Notes: generated from the sequence alone by a model not told the origin. Counted from the stretch's first letter, positions 27,116 to 35,583 are shown. The stretch: DNA of 64,000 nucleotides from Streptomyces nojiriensis (GCF_017639205.1 NZ_CP071139.1:3612001-3676000); one strand, 5' to 3'. Numbers and translations are program-made.

Positions 27116-28708
27116 TCACTGCCAGGGGACGTCCGGCGCCCGGAAGAAGGCGATGCCCTGCGCCTCCAGCCGGGGCGCCTGCGCGGCCAGGCGGCGGCTG
27201 TAGGACGTCCAGTCCAGGGCGGCCGCCGGTGACCAGCCCAGTTCGGCCAGGCCCAGCACCCGCGGGAAGGCCATCAGCTCCCAGTCCCCGCGCGTCGCGA
27301 CGGTCTCCGTCCACAGCGGTGCCTCCACACCCAGCACCGCCGACTCCGGGACCCCGGCCAGGTACGCCCCCGGGTTCCAGGAGTAGGCGCGCCGCACCGG
27401 GACGTACCCCGCCCAGGCCAGGCCGGGCTTCGTCGCCGGGTCGTACTTCATGTCCAGGTACAGCCGGTCCGCCGGCGACAGGATCAGCGGGTGTCCCGCC
27501 TTCGCCGCCGCCGCCACGGCCGCCTTGTCCGCGGCCGCGGTCTTGTCGTGGCCCCAGTACTGGAGCACCGCGCCCCGGACCGGGCGGGCCGCCGCCAGCT
27601 GGTGCCAGGCCACCACCGTCTTGCCGTACCGCCCCACCACCGCCTGCGCCCGGTCCATGAAGGCCGCGTAGTCCGCCGCCGGCGTCGCGTGCGCCTCGTC
27701 GCCGCCGATGTGCAGGTAGCGGCCCGGGGTCAGCTCCGCCAGCTCGCCGAGGACCTCGTCGATGAACTCGTACGTCCGCTCCTTGGACACGCACAGCGAG
27801 CTGAAGCCCACCTTGACGCCGGTGTACCGCTCCGGGGCCTTCCCGTCGCAGTTCAGCTCGGCGTAGGAGGCGAGCGCCGCGTTCACGTGCCCCGGCATGT
27901 CGATCTCGGGGACCACGTCCACGTACCGCTGCCCCGCGTAGGCCACCAGCTCCCGGTACTCGTCCTTCGTCCAGTGGCCGCCGGGCCCGCCGCCGACCTC
28001 GCTGCCGCCCCCGTACTCCGCCAGCCGCGGCCAGGAGTCGATCGCCAGGCGCCACCCCTGGTCGTCGGTCAGGTGCAGGTGCAGGGTGTTGACCTTGTAC
28101 TGGGCGAGCTGGTCCACGTACCTCTTCACCTGGTCCACCGAGAAGTGGTGGCGCGCGATGTCGACCATGGCCCCGCGGTACGCGAAGCGCGGCCGGTCGG
28201 TGACCGTCCCGCCCGGCACCGTGCCGGGACCCGCCACCGGTACCAGCTGGCGCAGCGTCTGCCCCGCGTGGAAGAGCCCGGCCGGGGTCCGCGCGGTGAG
28301 GGTGACCCCGGTCGGGCCGGACTCCAGCCGGTACCCCTCCTCGCCCACCCCCTGCGCCCCCTCGTCGATCCGGAGCCGGATCCCGTCCCCCTGCGCCCCG
28401 TCGACCACCGGCAGCGGCAGCCCGCTCGGGCCGCGCAGCTGCTCGGCGAGGAGCTCGCCCACCCGGCGGACCTCCTCGTCCGGGCCCCGGCCGGTACGGA
28501 TGACCGTGCCCGCGCCGAAGGAGTACCCGGGGCCTTCGGCGTGCGCGGAGACGGGCGCGGGCAGCAGCCGTTCGAAGGGGGCGAGGGCCACCGGCGGGTC
28601 GTCCCCGGGCCGGGCGTCGTCACCGTGGGCGGAGGTGCAGGCCGTGACCAGGGCCGGGGCCGCGGCGAAGGCGAGGAGGGCGCCGAGCGTGCGTCGCAGG
28701 ACTCTCAT
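27116..28708 (-). CDS. Beta-N-acetylhexosaminidase, GH20 lipoprotein
   Basis: A 530-residue secreted GH20 enzyme that releases GlcNAc from chitin oligosaccharides. A signal peptide ends at lipobox VTAC (about residues 18-21). A GH20b-like N-terminal domain is followed by the catalytic barrel with RGAMVDIARHHF, HLHLTDDQGWRL, and the Asp-Glu catalytic pair in HIGGDEAHAT. ATG 28708 starts the signal peptide MRVLRRTLGAL; a TATACC element lies only about 8 bases upstream, so the mRNA may be leaderless. A DasR-type operator lies about 93 bases upstream. Confidence 0.93.
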   Translation of the reverse strand: MRVLRRTLGALLAFAAAPALVTACTSAHGDDARPGDDPPVALAPFERLLPAPVSAHAEGPGYSFGAGTVIRTGRGPDEEVRRVGELLAEQLRGPSGLPLPVVDGAQGDGIRLRIDEGAQGVGEEGYRLESGPTGVTLTARTPAGLFHAGQTLRQLVPVAGPGTVPGGTVTDRPRFAYRGAMVDIARHHFSVDQVKRYVDQLAQYKVNTLHLHLTDDQGWRLAIDSWPRLAEYGGGSEVGGGPGGHWTKDEYRELVAYAGQRYVDVVPEIDMPGHVNAALASYAELNCDGKAPERYTGVKVGFSSLCVSKERTYEFIDEVLGELAELTPGRYLHIGGDEAHATPAADYAAFMDRAQAVVGRYGKTVVAWHQLAAARPVRGAVLQYWGHDKTAAADKAAVAAAAKAGHPLILSPADRLYLDMKYDPATKPGLAWAGYVPVRRAYSWNPGAYLAGVPESAVLGVEAPLWTETVATRGDWELMAFPRVLGLAELGWSPAAALDWTSYSRRLAAQAPRLEAQGIAFFRAPDVPWQ

Positions 28709-28800
28709 GCGCACAGGTATAGGCCAAGGGGCCCGTCCCGTCCGGTGAGTGAATCCGGGACGGGCGGAAATCATCCGAAGGAGGGCACAGCGAGCGCCTC

Positions 28801-28816
28801 ACTGGTCCAGACCAGA
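28801..28816. promoter_or_regulatory. DasR responsive element (dre)-like operator
   Basis: ACTGGTCCAGACCAGA, with the dyad CTGGTC-CA-GACCAG at 28802-28815, matches the dre consensus ACTGGTCTAGACCACT closely. DasR is the GntR regulator of chitin and GlcNAc use. The site lies between the hexosaminidase gene and a small gene ahead of glmS. Confidence 0.85.
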
Positions 28817-28818
28817 GG

Positions 28819-28844
28819 GATCCTGCCCGGAATCGGGCAGGATC
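28819..28844. other. Perfect hairpin beside the dre site
   Basis: An 11-bp perfect stem (GATCCTGCCCG at 28819-28829, complement at 28834-28844) with a GAAT loop, followed on the plus strand by TTTG. It lies two bases from the dre dyad between divergent genes, an unusual place for a terminator. Confidence 0.6.
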
Positions 28845-28880
28845 TTTGCGTTCATCGCCGTTAGCCGCCAATATCTACGA

Positions 28881-29156
28881 GTGCTCGATCGCCGCCCGTC
28901 GCATGACGACCTCGTCGACCACCTGGTGCGCAGCACCGCGCTGCAGCGCGGCGAAGCGGCCCGGGTGGTACTGGACGTGCTCGCCTACTTCGACGAGACG
29001 ACCGAGGAGTTCGTCCGCCGCCGCCACCGGGAACTGCAGTCCGGCGGAGCGGTGAACGCGGAGATCTTCGAGCGGATCGCGGCCGAGCTGCCGCACCGCG
29101 CCGTGGCGCCGCCGGAGCTCTCGCTCCGGCAGTTGCGCCGCATCGTCTACGGCTGA
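28881..29156 (+). CDS. Small conserved hypothetical protein upstream of glmS
   Basis: A 91-residue helical, highly charged protein (LVRSTALQRGEAARVVLDVLAYFDETTEEFVRRRHRELQ), without membrane segments. The GTG at 28881 is the best in-frame start after the hairpin region, though no clear binding site is seen; the frame stays open further upstream. Its C-terminus LRQLRRIVYG resembles small Streptomyces proteins always found before glmS. It ends 65 bases before glmS and may share its transcript. Function unknown. Confidence 0.65.
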   Translation: MLDRRPSHDDLVDHLVRSTALQRGEAARVVLDVLAYFDETTEEFVRRRHRELQSGGAVNAEIFERIAAELPHRAVAPPELSLRQLRRIVYG

Positions 29157-29221
29157 GCCGGCCGCCGCCGCACGCGGCTCCGGACGAGTACAGAACCGAA
29201 CTTCAGGAGGGGCAGAACCGT

Positions 29222-31039
29222 ATGTGTGGAATCGTCGGTTACATCGGCAAGCGTGACGTGGCACCGCTGCTGCTGGAAGGCCTGGCACGGCTGGAATACC
29301 GCGGGTACGACTCCGCGGGCATCGTGGTCAACACCCCGAAGGCCCCGGCCCTGAAGGTCGTCAAGGCCAAGGGCCGCGTCCGCGAGCTGGAGTCCCGCGT
29401 CCCCAAGCGCTTCGCCGGCACCACCGGCATCGCCCACACCCGCTGGGCCACGCACGGCGCCCCGAGCGACATCAACTCCCACCCGCACCTGGACCCCGAG
29501 AACAAGGTCGCCGTCGTCCACAACGGCATCGTCGACAACTGCTCCGAGCTGCGCGCCAAGCTCGAGGCCGAGGGCGTCGTCTTCGCCTCGGAGACCGACA
29601 CCGAGGTCATCGTCCACCTGATCGCCCGCTCCGAGGCCGACTCCCTGGAGGAGAAGGTCCGCGAGGCGCTCAAGGTCATCGACGGCACCTACGGCATCGC
29701 CGTCATGCACGCCGACTTCGCCGACCGCATCGTCGTCGCCCGCAACGGCTCCCCCGTGGTCCTCGGCATCGGCGAGAAGGAGATGTTCGTCGCCTCGGAC
29801 GTCGCCGCGCTGGTCGCCCACACCCGCCAGGTCGTCACCCTCGGCGACGGCGAGATGGCCACCATCAAGGCCGACGACTTCCGCACCTACACGACCTCCG
29901 GCACGACGACGAACGCCACCCCGGAGACCGTGGAGTGGGAGGCCGCCTCGTACGACATGGGCGGCCACGACACCTACATGCACAAGGAGATCTCCGAGCA
30001 GCCCGACGCGGTCGACCGCGTGCTGCGCGGCCGGATCGACGACCGCTTCAGCACCGTGCACCTGGGCGGCCTGAACCTGGACCCGCGCGAGGCGCGCGGC
30101 ATCCGCCGGGTCAAGATCCTGGGCTGCGGCACCTCGTACCACGCGGGCCTCATCGGCGCCGGCCTCATCGAGGGCATGGCCCGGATCCCCGCGGACGCCG
30201 AGCCGGCCTCCGAGTTCCGCTACCGCAACCCGGTCGTGGACCCCGACACCCTCTACATCGCGGTCTCCCAGTCCGGTGAGACGTACGACGTCCTCGCGGC
30301 GGTGCAGGAGCTCAAGCCTAAGGGCGCCCGCGTCCTCGGCGTGGTCAACGTGGTCGGTTCCGCGATCGCCCGCGAGGCCGACGGCGGCGTGTACGTGCAC
30401 GCCGGCCCCGAGGTCTGCGTCGTCTCCACCAAGTGCTTCACCAACACGGTCGTGGCCTTCGCGCTGCTCGCCGTGCACCTGGGCCGCATCCGGGATCTCT
30501 CGGTCACCGACGGCAAGCGGATCATCGAGGGCCTGCGCAAGCTGCCCGCGCAGATCCAGGAGATCCTCGACGGCGAAGAGGACATCAAGAAGCTGGCGGC
30601 CGAGTTCGCCGAGGCCAAGTCGATGATGTTCATCGGCCGGGTGCGCGGCTACCCGGTGGCGCTGGAGGCCTCCCTCAAGCTGAAGGAGATCTCCTACATC
30701 CACGCCGAGGCCTACCCCGCCTCCGAGCTCAAGCACGGCCCGCTGGCGCTCATCGAGCCCTCGCTGCCGACGGTCGCGATCGTCCCGGACGACGACCTGC
30801 TGGAGAAGAACCGCGCGGCGCTCGAGGAGATCAAGGCCCGCAGCGGCCGGATCCTGGCGGTCGCCCACCGCGAGCAGGAGAAGGCGGACCACACCATCGT
30901 GGTCCCGAAGAACGAGGACGAGCTGGACCCGATCCTGATGGGCATCCCGCTCCAGCTGCTGGCGTACCACACGGCCCTGGCCATGGGCCGGGACATCGAC
31001 AAGCCGCGCAACCTGGCGAAGTCGGTCACGGTCGAGTAA
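29222..31039 (+). CDS. glmS: Glutamine-fructose-6-phosphate aminotransferase (isomerizing)
   Basis: A 605-residue enzyme making glucosamine-6-phosphate, the entry to cell-wall amino sugars. The N-terminal glutaminase has Cys2 exposed after Met removal (MCGIVGYIG), plus THTRWATHG-type residues. Two SIS isomerase domains follow (LGCGTSYHAGL, SQSGETYDV, and MFIGRVRGYPVALEASLKLKE in parts), and the C-terminus ends PRNLAKSVTVE, diagnostic of GlmS. ATG 29222 has AGGAGGGG about 9 nt upstream. No glmS ribozyme leader was noticed in the short gap. A terminator follows. Confidence 0.97.
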   Translation: MCGIVGYIGKRDVAPLLLEGLARLEYRGYDSAGIVVNTPKAPALKVVKAKGRVRELESRVPKRFAGTTGIAHTRWATHGAPSDINSHPHLDPENKVAVVHNGIVDNCSELRAKLEAEGVVFASETDTEVIVHLIARSEADSLEEKVREALKVIDGTYGIAVMHADFADRIVVARNGSPVVLGIGEKEMFVASDVAALVAHTRQVVTLGDGEMATIKADDFRTYTTSGTTTNATPETVEWEAASYDMGGHDTYMHKEISEQPDAVDRVLRGRIDDRFSTVHLGGLNLDPREARGIRRVKILGCGTSYHAGLIGAGLIEGMARIPADAEPASEFRYRNPVVDPDTLYIAVSQSGETYDVLAAVQELKPKGARVLGVVNVVGSAIAREADGGVYVHAGPEVCVVSTKCFTNTVVAFALLAVHLGRIRDLSVTDGKRIIEGLRKLPAQIQEILDGEEDIKKLAAEFAEAKSMMFIGRVRGYPVALEASLKLKEISYIHAEAYPASELKHGPLALIEPSLPTVAIVPDDDLLEKNRAALEEIKARSGRILAVAHREQEKADHTIVVPKNEDELDPILMGIPLQLLAYHTALAMGRDIDKPRNLAKSVTVE

Positions 31040-31059
31040 TCGCCGCCCCCACAGCGAGG

Positions 31060-31088
31060 AACCCCCGTGCGCGGTGCGCACGGGGGTT
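31060..31088. terminator. Terminator after glmS
   Basis: A perfect 13-bp stem (AACCCCCGTGCGC at 31060-31072, complement at 31076-31088) with a GGT loop, followed by CTCTGCC. Confidence 0.88.
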
Positions 31089-31133
31089 CTCTGCCGTGGT
31101 GCCCGGACCGGCCCGGCCGATCCGCCGGCCGGG

Positions 31134-31703
31134 TCAGCTCGCGGCGACCGCGCCGCCGCTGCGGGCCTTGCCGAAGGCCATCGGCCAGTGGGCCAGCGCC
31201 GCGGTGGCGCCGTACCAGGCCAGCAGTCCGGAGACGGCGGCGACCCAGCCGCCCGCCTTCGCGAGCGTGCCGTTGTCCACGAACGCGCCTATCGCCAGCA
31301 GGAGCAGCGACAGGGTCAGCAGGGCGTAGACGCCCTGGCTGAACAGACCGCTCGCGGCGGCGACCGTGAGGGTCAGCGCGAGCATCGCGAACAGGACAAG
31401 AAACGTTCCGGCGGCTTCGTCGGAGACCGAACCGCCGGCGCCCTTGGCCCACGTGAACCAGAAGACGCCGAGGCCCGCGAACGCGGTGCCGTTGAACCCG
31501 TTGCCGCCGCGGTACTCCAGGAGCCCGAGGAGGAACAGGGCCGCGCCGCCGACGTACATGGCGAGCGACACGGAATTGGCGGCGGACACCCCGTCGATGA
31601 CACCGGTGTGGCCGATACCGAATGCGAGAAGGGTGAGACCCAGGGCGATGTTCCCGAGGGTCGAAGTCGAGGCCGTGCTTCCCGCAGAGACACCATTGTC
31701 CAC
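31134..31703 (-). CDS. GPR1/FUN34/YaaH (SatP) family membrane protein
   Basis: A 189-residue protein with six membrane helices, typical of the acetate/succinate transporter family. The N-terminal TLGNIALGLTLLAFGIGHTGVI region lines up with the family NPAPLGL area, although that motif is not exact, so substrate specificity may differ. FWFTWAKG lies in the mid-loop. The GTG start at 31703 has GGGAG 7 nt upstream. It stands alone, convergent with glmS. Confidence 0.82.
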   Translation of the reverse strand: MDNGVSAGSTASTSTLGNIALGLTLLAFGIGHTGVIDGVSAANSVSLAMYVGGAALFLLGLLEYRGGNGFNGTAFAGLGVFWFTWAKGAGGSVSDEAAGTFLVLFAMLALTLTVAAASGLFSQGVYALLTLSLLLLAIGAFVDNGTLAKAGGWVAAVSGLLAWYGATAALAHWPMAFGKARSGGAVAAS

Positions 31704-31801
31704 GGCGGGCTCCCTTCGATCTGCAGTTGTTTGCTGCGTCCCAGCAGCACTTATCTACCCTTTACACAGGGGCACAACCGCACAAGCGGCTTAACAAGCG
31801 G

Positions 31802-32335
31802 TCACGGAATGACAACAACCGGTCGCTGTGCGCGCTTGGCCAGTCGGCCGGCGACCGATCCGAAGATCCGGCCCACGATCCCGTGCGTCGAGCCGACCAC
31901 GATGGCGTCGGCCGAATACTCCCGGCCGACCTCCTCCAGCTCGTGGCAGATGTCACCACCGCGCTCGACCAGGATCCACGGCACTTCGGCCAGATAGTCC
32001 GCGCAGGCCAGCTCCAGGCCGAGCACCTCGGTGCGGTGGTCCGGCACGTCGACGAAGACGGGCGGCTCGCAGCCGGCCCACACCGTGGTGGGCAGCCGGT
32101 TGGCGACATGGACGATGATCAGACCGGACCCGGAGCGACGGGCCATGCCGATCGCATAGGCGAGCGCGCGCTCACTGGACGTGGATCCGTCGAATCCCAC
32201 AACGACCCCGTGCCGGAAGGCCGGATCGCAGTGCACGCGTGTCTGTTCCACCGCGCGCAGATCGGCGGCCGACGCGGGGTCGACGACGCGTTTGCGCTTG
32301 CGGTCCGCGGGTTCGGAGAATTCGTGACCGGCCAT
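31802..32335 (-). CDS. Universal stress protein
   Basis: A 177-residue single-domain Usp protein. The core starts with VVVGFDGSTSSERALAYAIG and ends with DAIVVGSTHGIVGRIFGSVAGRLAKRAQRPVVV. The latter holds the G-x2-G-x9-G-S ATP-binding pattern, so it is of the ATP-binding class. About 40 N-terminal residues are a charged extension (FSEPADRKRKRV). ATG 32335 is chosen; the longer upstream reading lacks protein-like content. Usp proteins act in dormancy or stress responses. It is divergent from the small membrane protein gene before adpA. Confidence 0.88.
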   Translation of the reverse strand: MAGHEFSEPADRKRKRVVDPASAADLRAVEQTRVHCDPAFRHGVVVGFDGSTSSERALAYAIGMARRSGSGLIIVHVANRLPTTVWAGCEPPVFVDVPDHRTEVLGLELACADYLAEVPWILVERGGDICHELEEVGREYSADAIVVGSTHGIVGRIFGSVAGRLAKRAQRPVVVIP

Positions 32336-32586
32336 GGGTGTCTCGGCGAAGAGGTCCTTGGAGGAAGCAACAGGGGCGAAATCGGCGACGCAGTGTGACG
32401 GAGCTCTGTCCGGGAAGCATCTTCCCAAGCCCATACCCACCAGGGTACGGCGACACTCCTGTCCTGCACAGGGCATGCCGCCCTTGGAGAGCGTCCCAGG
32501 GAGCATGCCGGAGCGAACGCGCCTTGGCAATGTCCGCTGTCCCCTACAGCCAGTGACGAGGCGGGTCACAGCCACCCGTTGGCACA

Positions 32587-33102
32587 GTGACCGAGCCCCA
32601 CCACCGGGCGTTGGGACATGCGTCCGACCAACAGGTAAGAGCCCGCAGGGAGCACGCCGTGCCCGGTCATCCGGTTCACCCCGTCCAGCCAGCTCAGCCG
32701 ACGCCGTCCGCCCGGTCCCGCCAGAACGCCGACCCAGCCCCGCACTTCGCCCCGTCGCCCCGCTCGGCCCTTCACCCGTCCGTGCGTTCCGCCGGACACC
32801 CCCACGACGACCCCGCGGGTGACGTCGTGCGCTGGGCCGCCTTCAGCTGCCTGCTCGTCCCGGTGGTCCTCGTCGTGTACGGAACCTCCTTCGGCGGGGC
32901 AGCCGTAGCCACCCTCGGCCTGCTCGCCGTCACGGCGGCCTGCCGGGTCCTGCTGCGCCACTCGGAGAAGAACCGGCGGGCCGCGGCCCGGGTGTCCGCG
33001 GAGAAGTCCCTTCCGCCCGCCCACCGCGGCCGGCACTCGCGCGCCGGCGGCGGGATGCACCGCGGCTGCCGGGGCTCCGGCCCGGTCTCCCCGCACGACT
33101 GA
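32587..33102 (+). CDS. Hypothetical membrane protein upstream of adpA
   Basis: A 171-residue protein. A long disordered His/Pro/Ala-rich N-terminus (about residues 1-78) is followed by two membrane helices (about 80-100 and 104-122). It ends in a basic tail rich in Arg, Gly and Cys (HRGCRGSG). Start GTG 32587 begins MTEPHH; its binding site is weak. The gene is in the same direction as adpA but 376 bases away, so it probably has its own transcript. Function unknown. Confidence 0.65.
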   Translation: MTEPHHRALGHASDQQVRARREHAVPGHPVHPVQPAQPTPSARSRQNADPAPHFAPSPRSALHPSVRSAGHPHDDPAGDVVRWAAFSCLLVPVVLVVYGTSFGGAAVATLGLLAVTAACRVLLRHSEKNRRAAARVSAEKSLPPAHRGRHSRAGGGMHRGCRGSGPVSPHD

Positions 33103-33478
33103 CTCATTCGCACACCCACACACGCATGTTTTCAGCCAACTTCCCGGCAGGGTGCCCTCCTTGCCGGAATGTCCCCCCGTCCCCCTCACCACCAGCGACG
33201 ACGGACCCCGGGGGGCGTTCTGGCCCTACAGGTACTGGCCATGGCCGGGCGGCGCGCTTCCCGTTCGGGTAGCGGAGTGGAACGCTTACTGATCGAATGC
33301 TTTTCGCCAAGTTGAGAAGTCGACATAGCGCTGCGTGCTGAACTTGTCACGCCGACACCACGGGACGCAGTAGATTCGATCATGTATTTACGGCGGGGGA
33401 TCCACGTGCAAGGCCGAGGGGAAACGTGCAGGTGCGACCAGACCAAGGAGTCGCGACACCCAAGGGGGGCTTAGCGCC
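33103..33478. promoter_or_regulatory. adpA promoter and leader region
   Basis: The 376-bp gap upstream of adpA is where A-factor-receptor-type repressors and AdpA itself act in relatives. A possible promoter is TTGTCA (33344-33349) with TAGATT (33371-33376), although the 21-bp spacing is long. A start about 6-8 bases after TAGATT would fall on the ATG of the leader ORF at 33382. The adpA ribosome binding site is AAGGGGGG at 33462-33469. I could not identify an ArpA-type or AdpA-type site with confidence. Confidence 0.5.
33382..33474 (+). CDS. Candidate leader ORF with TTA codon ahead of adpA
   Basis: An ATG at 33382 opens 30 codons ending at TAG 33472-33474, four bases before the adpA ATG. 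The third codon is TTA (33388-33390), the rare leucine codon read by the bldA tRNA. The peptide is basic and Arg-rich with two cysteines. No Shine-Dalgarno precedes it, but it starts where a TAGATT -10 would place transcription, so it could be leaderless. The adpA ribosome binding site lies inside its last codons, so its translation would affect adpA translation. Chance occurrence is possible. Confidence 0.4.
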   Translation: MYLRRGIHVQGRGETCRCDQTKESRHPRGA

Positions 33479-34654
33479 ATGAGCCAGGATTCCACCGCCG
33501 TCGTCGCAGCAGACGCCGGCCGGAAGCTCGCGGGGCGTCGCCGCAGGGAGATCGTCGCGGTGCTGCTCTTCAGCGGCGGACCGATCTTCGAGAGCTCCAT
33601 TCCACTTTCCGTGTTCGGCATTGACCGGCAGGACGCGGGAGTTCCACGCTACCGATTGCTCGTGTGCGCCGGTGAGGACGGTCCGCTCAGGACCACCGGC
33701 GGACTCGAACTGACCGCGCCGTACGGGTTGGAGGCGATCGCCCGGGCAGGGACGGTCGTCGTTCCCGCCTGGCGCTCCATCACTTCACCGCCGCCGCCCG
33801 AGGCGCTCGACGCACTGCGTCTGGCGCACGAGGAGGGGGCCCGGATCGTCGGACTGTGTACGGGAGCCTTCGTGCTCGCCGCCGCCGGTCTGCTGGACGG
33901 CCGGCCCGCGACGACGCACTGGATGTACGCGCCGACGCTGGCCAAGCGGTACCCGTCCGTCCATGTCGATCCGCGCGAACTCTTCGTCGACGACGGCGAC
34001 GTGCTCACGTCCGCCGGCACGGCGGCCGGAATCGACCTGTGCCTGCACATCGTGCGCACGGACCACGGCAGCGAGGCGGCCGGGGCCCTGGCCCGCAGGC
34101 TCGTCGTGCCGCCGCGCCGTACCGGCGGCCAGGAACGCTATCTCGACCGGTCGCTGCCGGAGGAGATCGGCGCCGACCCGCTGGCCGAGGTCGTCGCCTG
34201 GGCGTTGGAACACCTCCACGAGCAGTTCGACGTGGAGACGCTGGCCGCCCGCGCCTACATGAGCAGGCGCACCTTCGACCGGCGGTTCCGCTCGCTCACC
34301 GGCAGCGCTCCGCTCCAGTGGCTGATCACCCAGCGGGTGCTCCAGGCACAGCGGCTGCTGGAGACCTCCGACTACTCGGTCGACGAGGTCGCCGGACGCT
34401 GCGGGTTCCGCTCGCCGGTCGCGCTGCGGGGTCACTTCCGGCGGCAGCTGGGGTCCTCCCCGGCCGCCTACCGCTCCGCCTACCGGGCACGCCGGCCGCA
34501 GGCCGACGTGGCACAGGTGGCCGAGATCAACGCGGGTCCGGTTCCGCACCAGCGCACTCCGCAGCCCCACCGGGCGGCGGCGGCCCTGGCCGCGTCGGGT
34601 CCCACGGTGACGGAGCTGTACGCCCCGGGCCGGGTCCTGCGGGAACACGCGTGA
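33479..34654 (+). CDS. adpA: AdpA, central developmental and antibiotic regulator (AraC family)
   Basis: A 391-residue regulator with an N-terminal DJ-1/ThiJ-type dimerisation domain (residues about 20-200; VGLCTGAFVLAAAGLLDG holds the nucleophile-elbow Cys). The AraC-type double HTH follows (residues about 235-340; ARAYMSRRTFDRRFRSLTG and VDEVAGRCGFRSPVALRGHF). It matches known AdpA closely through both domains, with a divergent tail. The start has AAGGGGGG 9 nt upstream. Odd: reading every codon I find no TTA, although adpA is the best known bldA-dependent gene; linker leucines here are CTG or CTC. orn follows, as in other Streptomyces. Confidence 0.97.
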   Translation: MSQDSTAVVAADAGRKLAGRRRREIVAVLLFSGGPIFESSIPLSVFGIDRQDAGVPRYRLLVCAGEDGPLRTTGGLELTAPYGLEAIARAGTVVVPAWRSITSPPPPEALDALRLAHEEGARIVGLCTGAFVLAAAGLLDGRPATTHWMYAPTLAKRYPSVHVDPRELFVDDGDVLTSAGTAAGIDLCLHIVRTDHGSEAAGALARRLVVPPRRTGGQERYLDRSLPEEIGADPLAEVVAWALEHLHEQFDVETLAARAYMSRRTFDRRFRSLTGSAPLQWLITQRVLQAQRLLETSDYSVDEVAGRCGFRSPVALRGHFRRQLGSSPAAYRSAYRARRPQADVAQVAEINAGPVPHQRTPQPHRAAAALAASGPTVTELYAPGRVLREHA

Positions 34655-34679
34655 CCGCGAGCTGAGTACGACGCACGAG

Positions 34680-34711
34680 GGTCCTCCATCGGTCACCGCC
34701 GATGGGGGACC
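34680..34711. terminator. Hairpin between adpA and orn
   Basis: A 13-bp stem with one G-U pair (arms 34680-34692 and 34699-34711) and a 6-nt loop, placed just after the adpA stop. Confidence 0.75.
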
Positions 34712-34759
34712 TTCCGCATATGCGGTCCGCGCCGTGGGGGACCGCATAAGGTGGGACAC

Positions 34760-35362
34760 ATGAACGATCGCATGGTGTGGATCGACTGCGAGATGACCGG
34801 GCTCTCGTTGACGGACGACGCACTTATCGAGGTGGCCGCACTGGTCACCGACTCGGAGCTCAATGTGCTCGGCGAAGGCGTGGACATCGTGATCCGCCCG
34901 CCGGACGCCGCGCTGGAGACCATGCCCGACGTGGTGCGCGAGATGCACACCGCCTCCGGCCTGCTCGACGAGCTGGCCGGCGGGACCACCCTCGCGGATG
35001 CCGAGGCGCAGGTCCTGGCCTACGTGCGGGAGCACGTGAAGGAGCCCCGCAAGGCGCCGCTCTGCGGAAACTCGGTCGGCACCGACCGCGGCTTCCTGCT
35101 GCGCGACATGGCCGCGCTGGAGAGCTACCTGCACTACCGGATCGTGGACGTGTCCTCGGTCAAGGAGCTGGCGCGCCGCTGGTACCCGCGGGCGTACTTC
35201 AACAGCCCGCCGAAGAACGGCAACCACCGGGCGCTGGCGGACATCAAGGACTCCATCACCGAGCTGCGGTACTACCGGGAGGCGGTCTTCGTACCTCAGC
35301 CCGGGCCCGACTCGGACACGGCCCGCAGCATCGCCGCCAAGCACGCCGTGCCGGGCGCGTAG
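34760..35362 (+). CDS. orn: Oligoribonuclease
   Basis: A 200-residue DEDDh 3'-5' exonuclease that degrades 2-5-nt RNA and pGpG to mononucleotides. Catalytic motifs: WIDCEMTGL (Exo I Asp and Glu), CGNSVGTDRGFL (Exo II) and NHRALADIKDSI (Exo III, His and Asp). ATG 34760 has AGGTGGG 5-11 nt upstream, better than GTG 34751. The adpA-orn order is conserved in Streptomyces, where loss of the ornA gene impairs aerial growth. Its pGpG activity also links it to c-di-GMP turnover and so to cdgA later in the window. Confidence 0.97.
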   Translation: MNDRMVWIDCEMTGLSLTDDALIEVAALVTDSELNVLGEGVDIVIRPPDAALETMPDVVREMHTASGLLDELAGGTTLADAEAQVLAYVREHVKEPRKAPLCGNSVGTDRGFLLRDMAALESYLHYRIVDVSSVKELARRWYPRAYFNSPPKNGNHRALADIKDSITELRYYREAVFVPQPGPDSDTARSIAAKHAVPGA

Positions 35363-35468
35363 CTCCGGCCCGGCCCCTCCGGAGGAGGACGCCGGGAAAG
35401 GGGGGAGCGAGCACCCTCCCGGACCCTGTACCCTTTTCTTCGGCCGGTCGGTTTTCCGACCGGACATG

Positions 35469-35541
35469 GTGGGTGTAGCTCAGTTGGTAGAGCACCTGGT
35501 TGTGGTCCAGGTGGCCGCGGGTTCAAGTCCCGTCACTCACC
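35469..35541 (+). tRNA. tRNA-His (GTG anticodon)
   Basis: A 73-nt cloverleaf. The acceptor stem GTGGGTG pairs with CACTCAC (one G-U), the D arm is GCTCAGTTGGTAGAGC, and the anticodon stem CCTGG/CCAGG has loop TTGTGGT. Anticodon GTG is at 35502-35504. The T arm is GCGGGTTCAAGTCCCGT, and discriminator C73 faces a G at -1 (35468), the histidine identity pair. CCA is not encoded. Confidence 0.96.
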
Positions 35542-35547
35542 CTGCGG

Positions 35548-35583
35548 GAAGGCCCCGGTTCGCGGAAGCGGACCGGGGCCTTC
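35548..35583. terminator. Terminator after tRNA-His
   Basis: A 12-bp outer stem (GAAGGCCCCGGT at 35548-35559, complement at 35572-35583) with an inner CGC/GCG and GGAA loop. It lies between tRNA-His and the convergent cebR gene. Confidence 0.85.

Noticed and set aside
29157..29221. glmS ribozyme leader
   Set aside because: The gap of 65 bases is too short and shows no ribozyme core; actinomycetes generally lack it.
33230..33245. TGGCCATGGCC as an AdpA autoregulatory site
   Set aside because: It departs from the TGGCSNGWWY consensus at a key G, and no better match was seen in the gap.
35469..35583. tRNA-His as an integrated-element attachment site
   Set aside because: No integrase, excisionase or repeated tRNA 3' end is seen; the flanking genes are in the expected chromosomal order. 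The same holds for tRNA-Lys at 58915.
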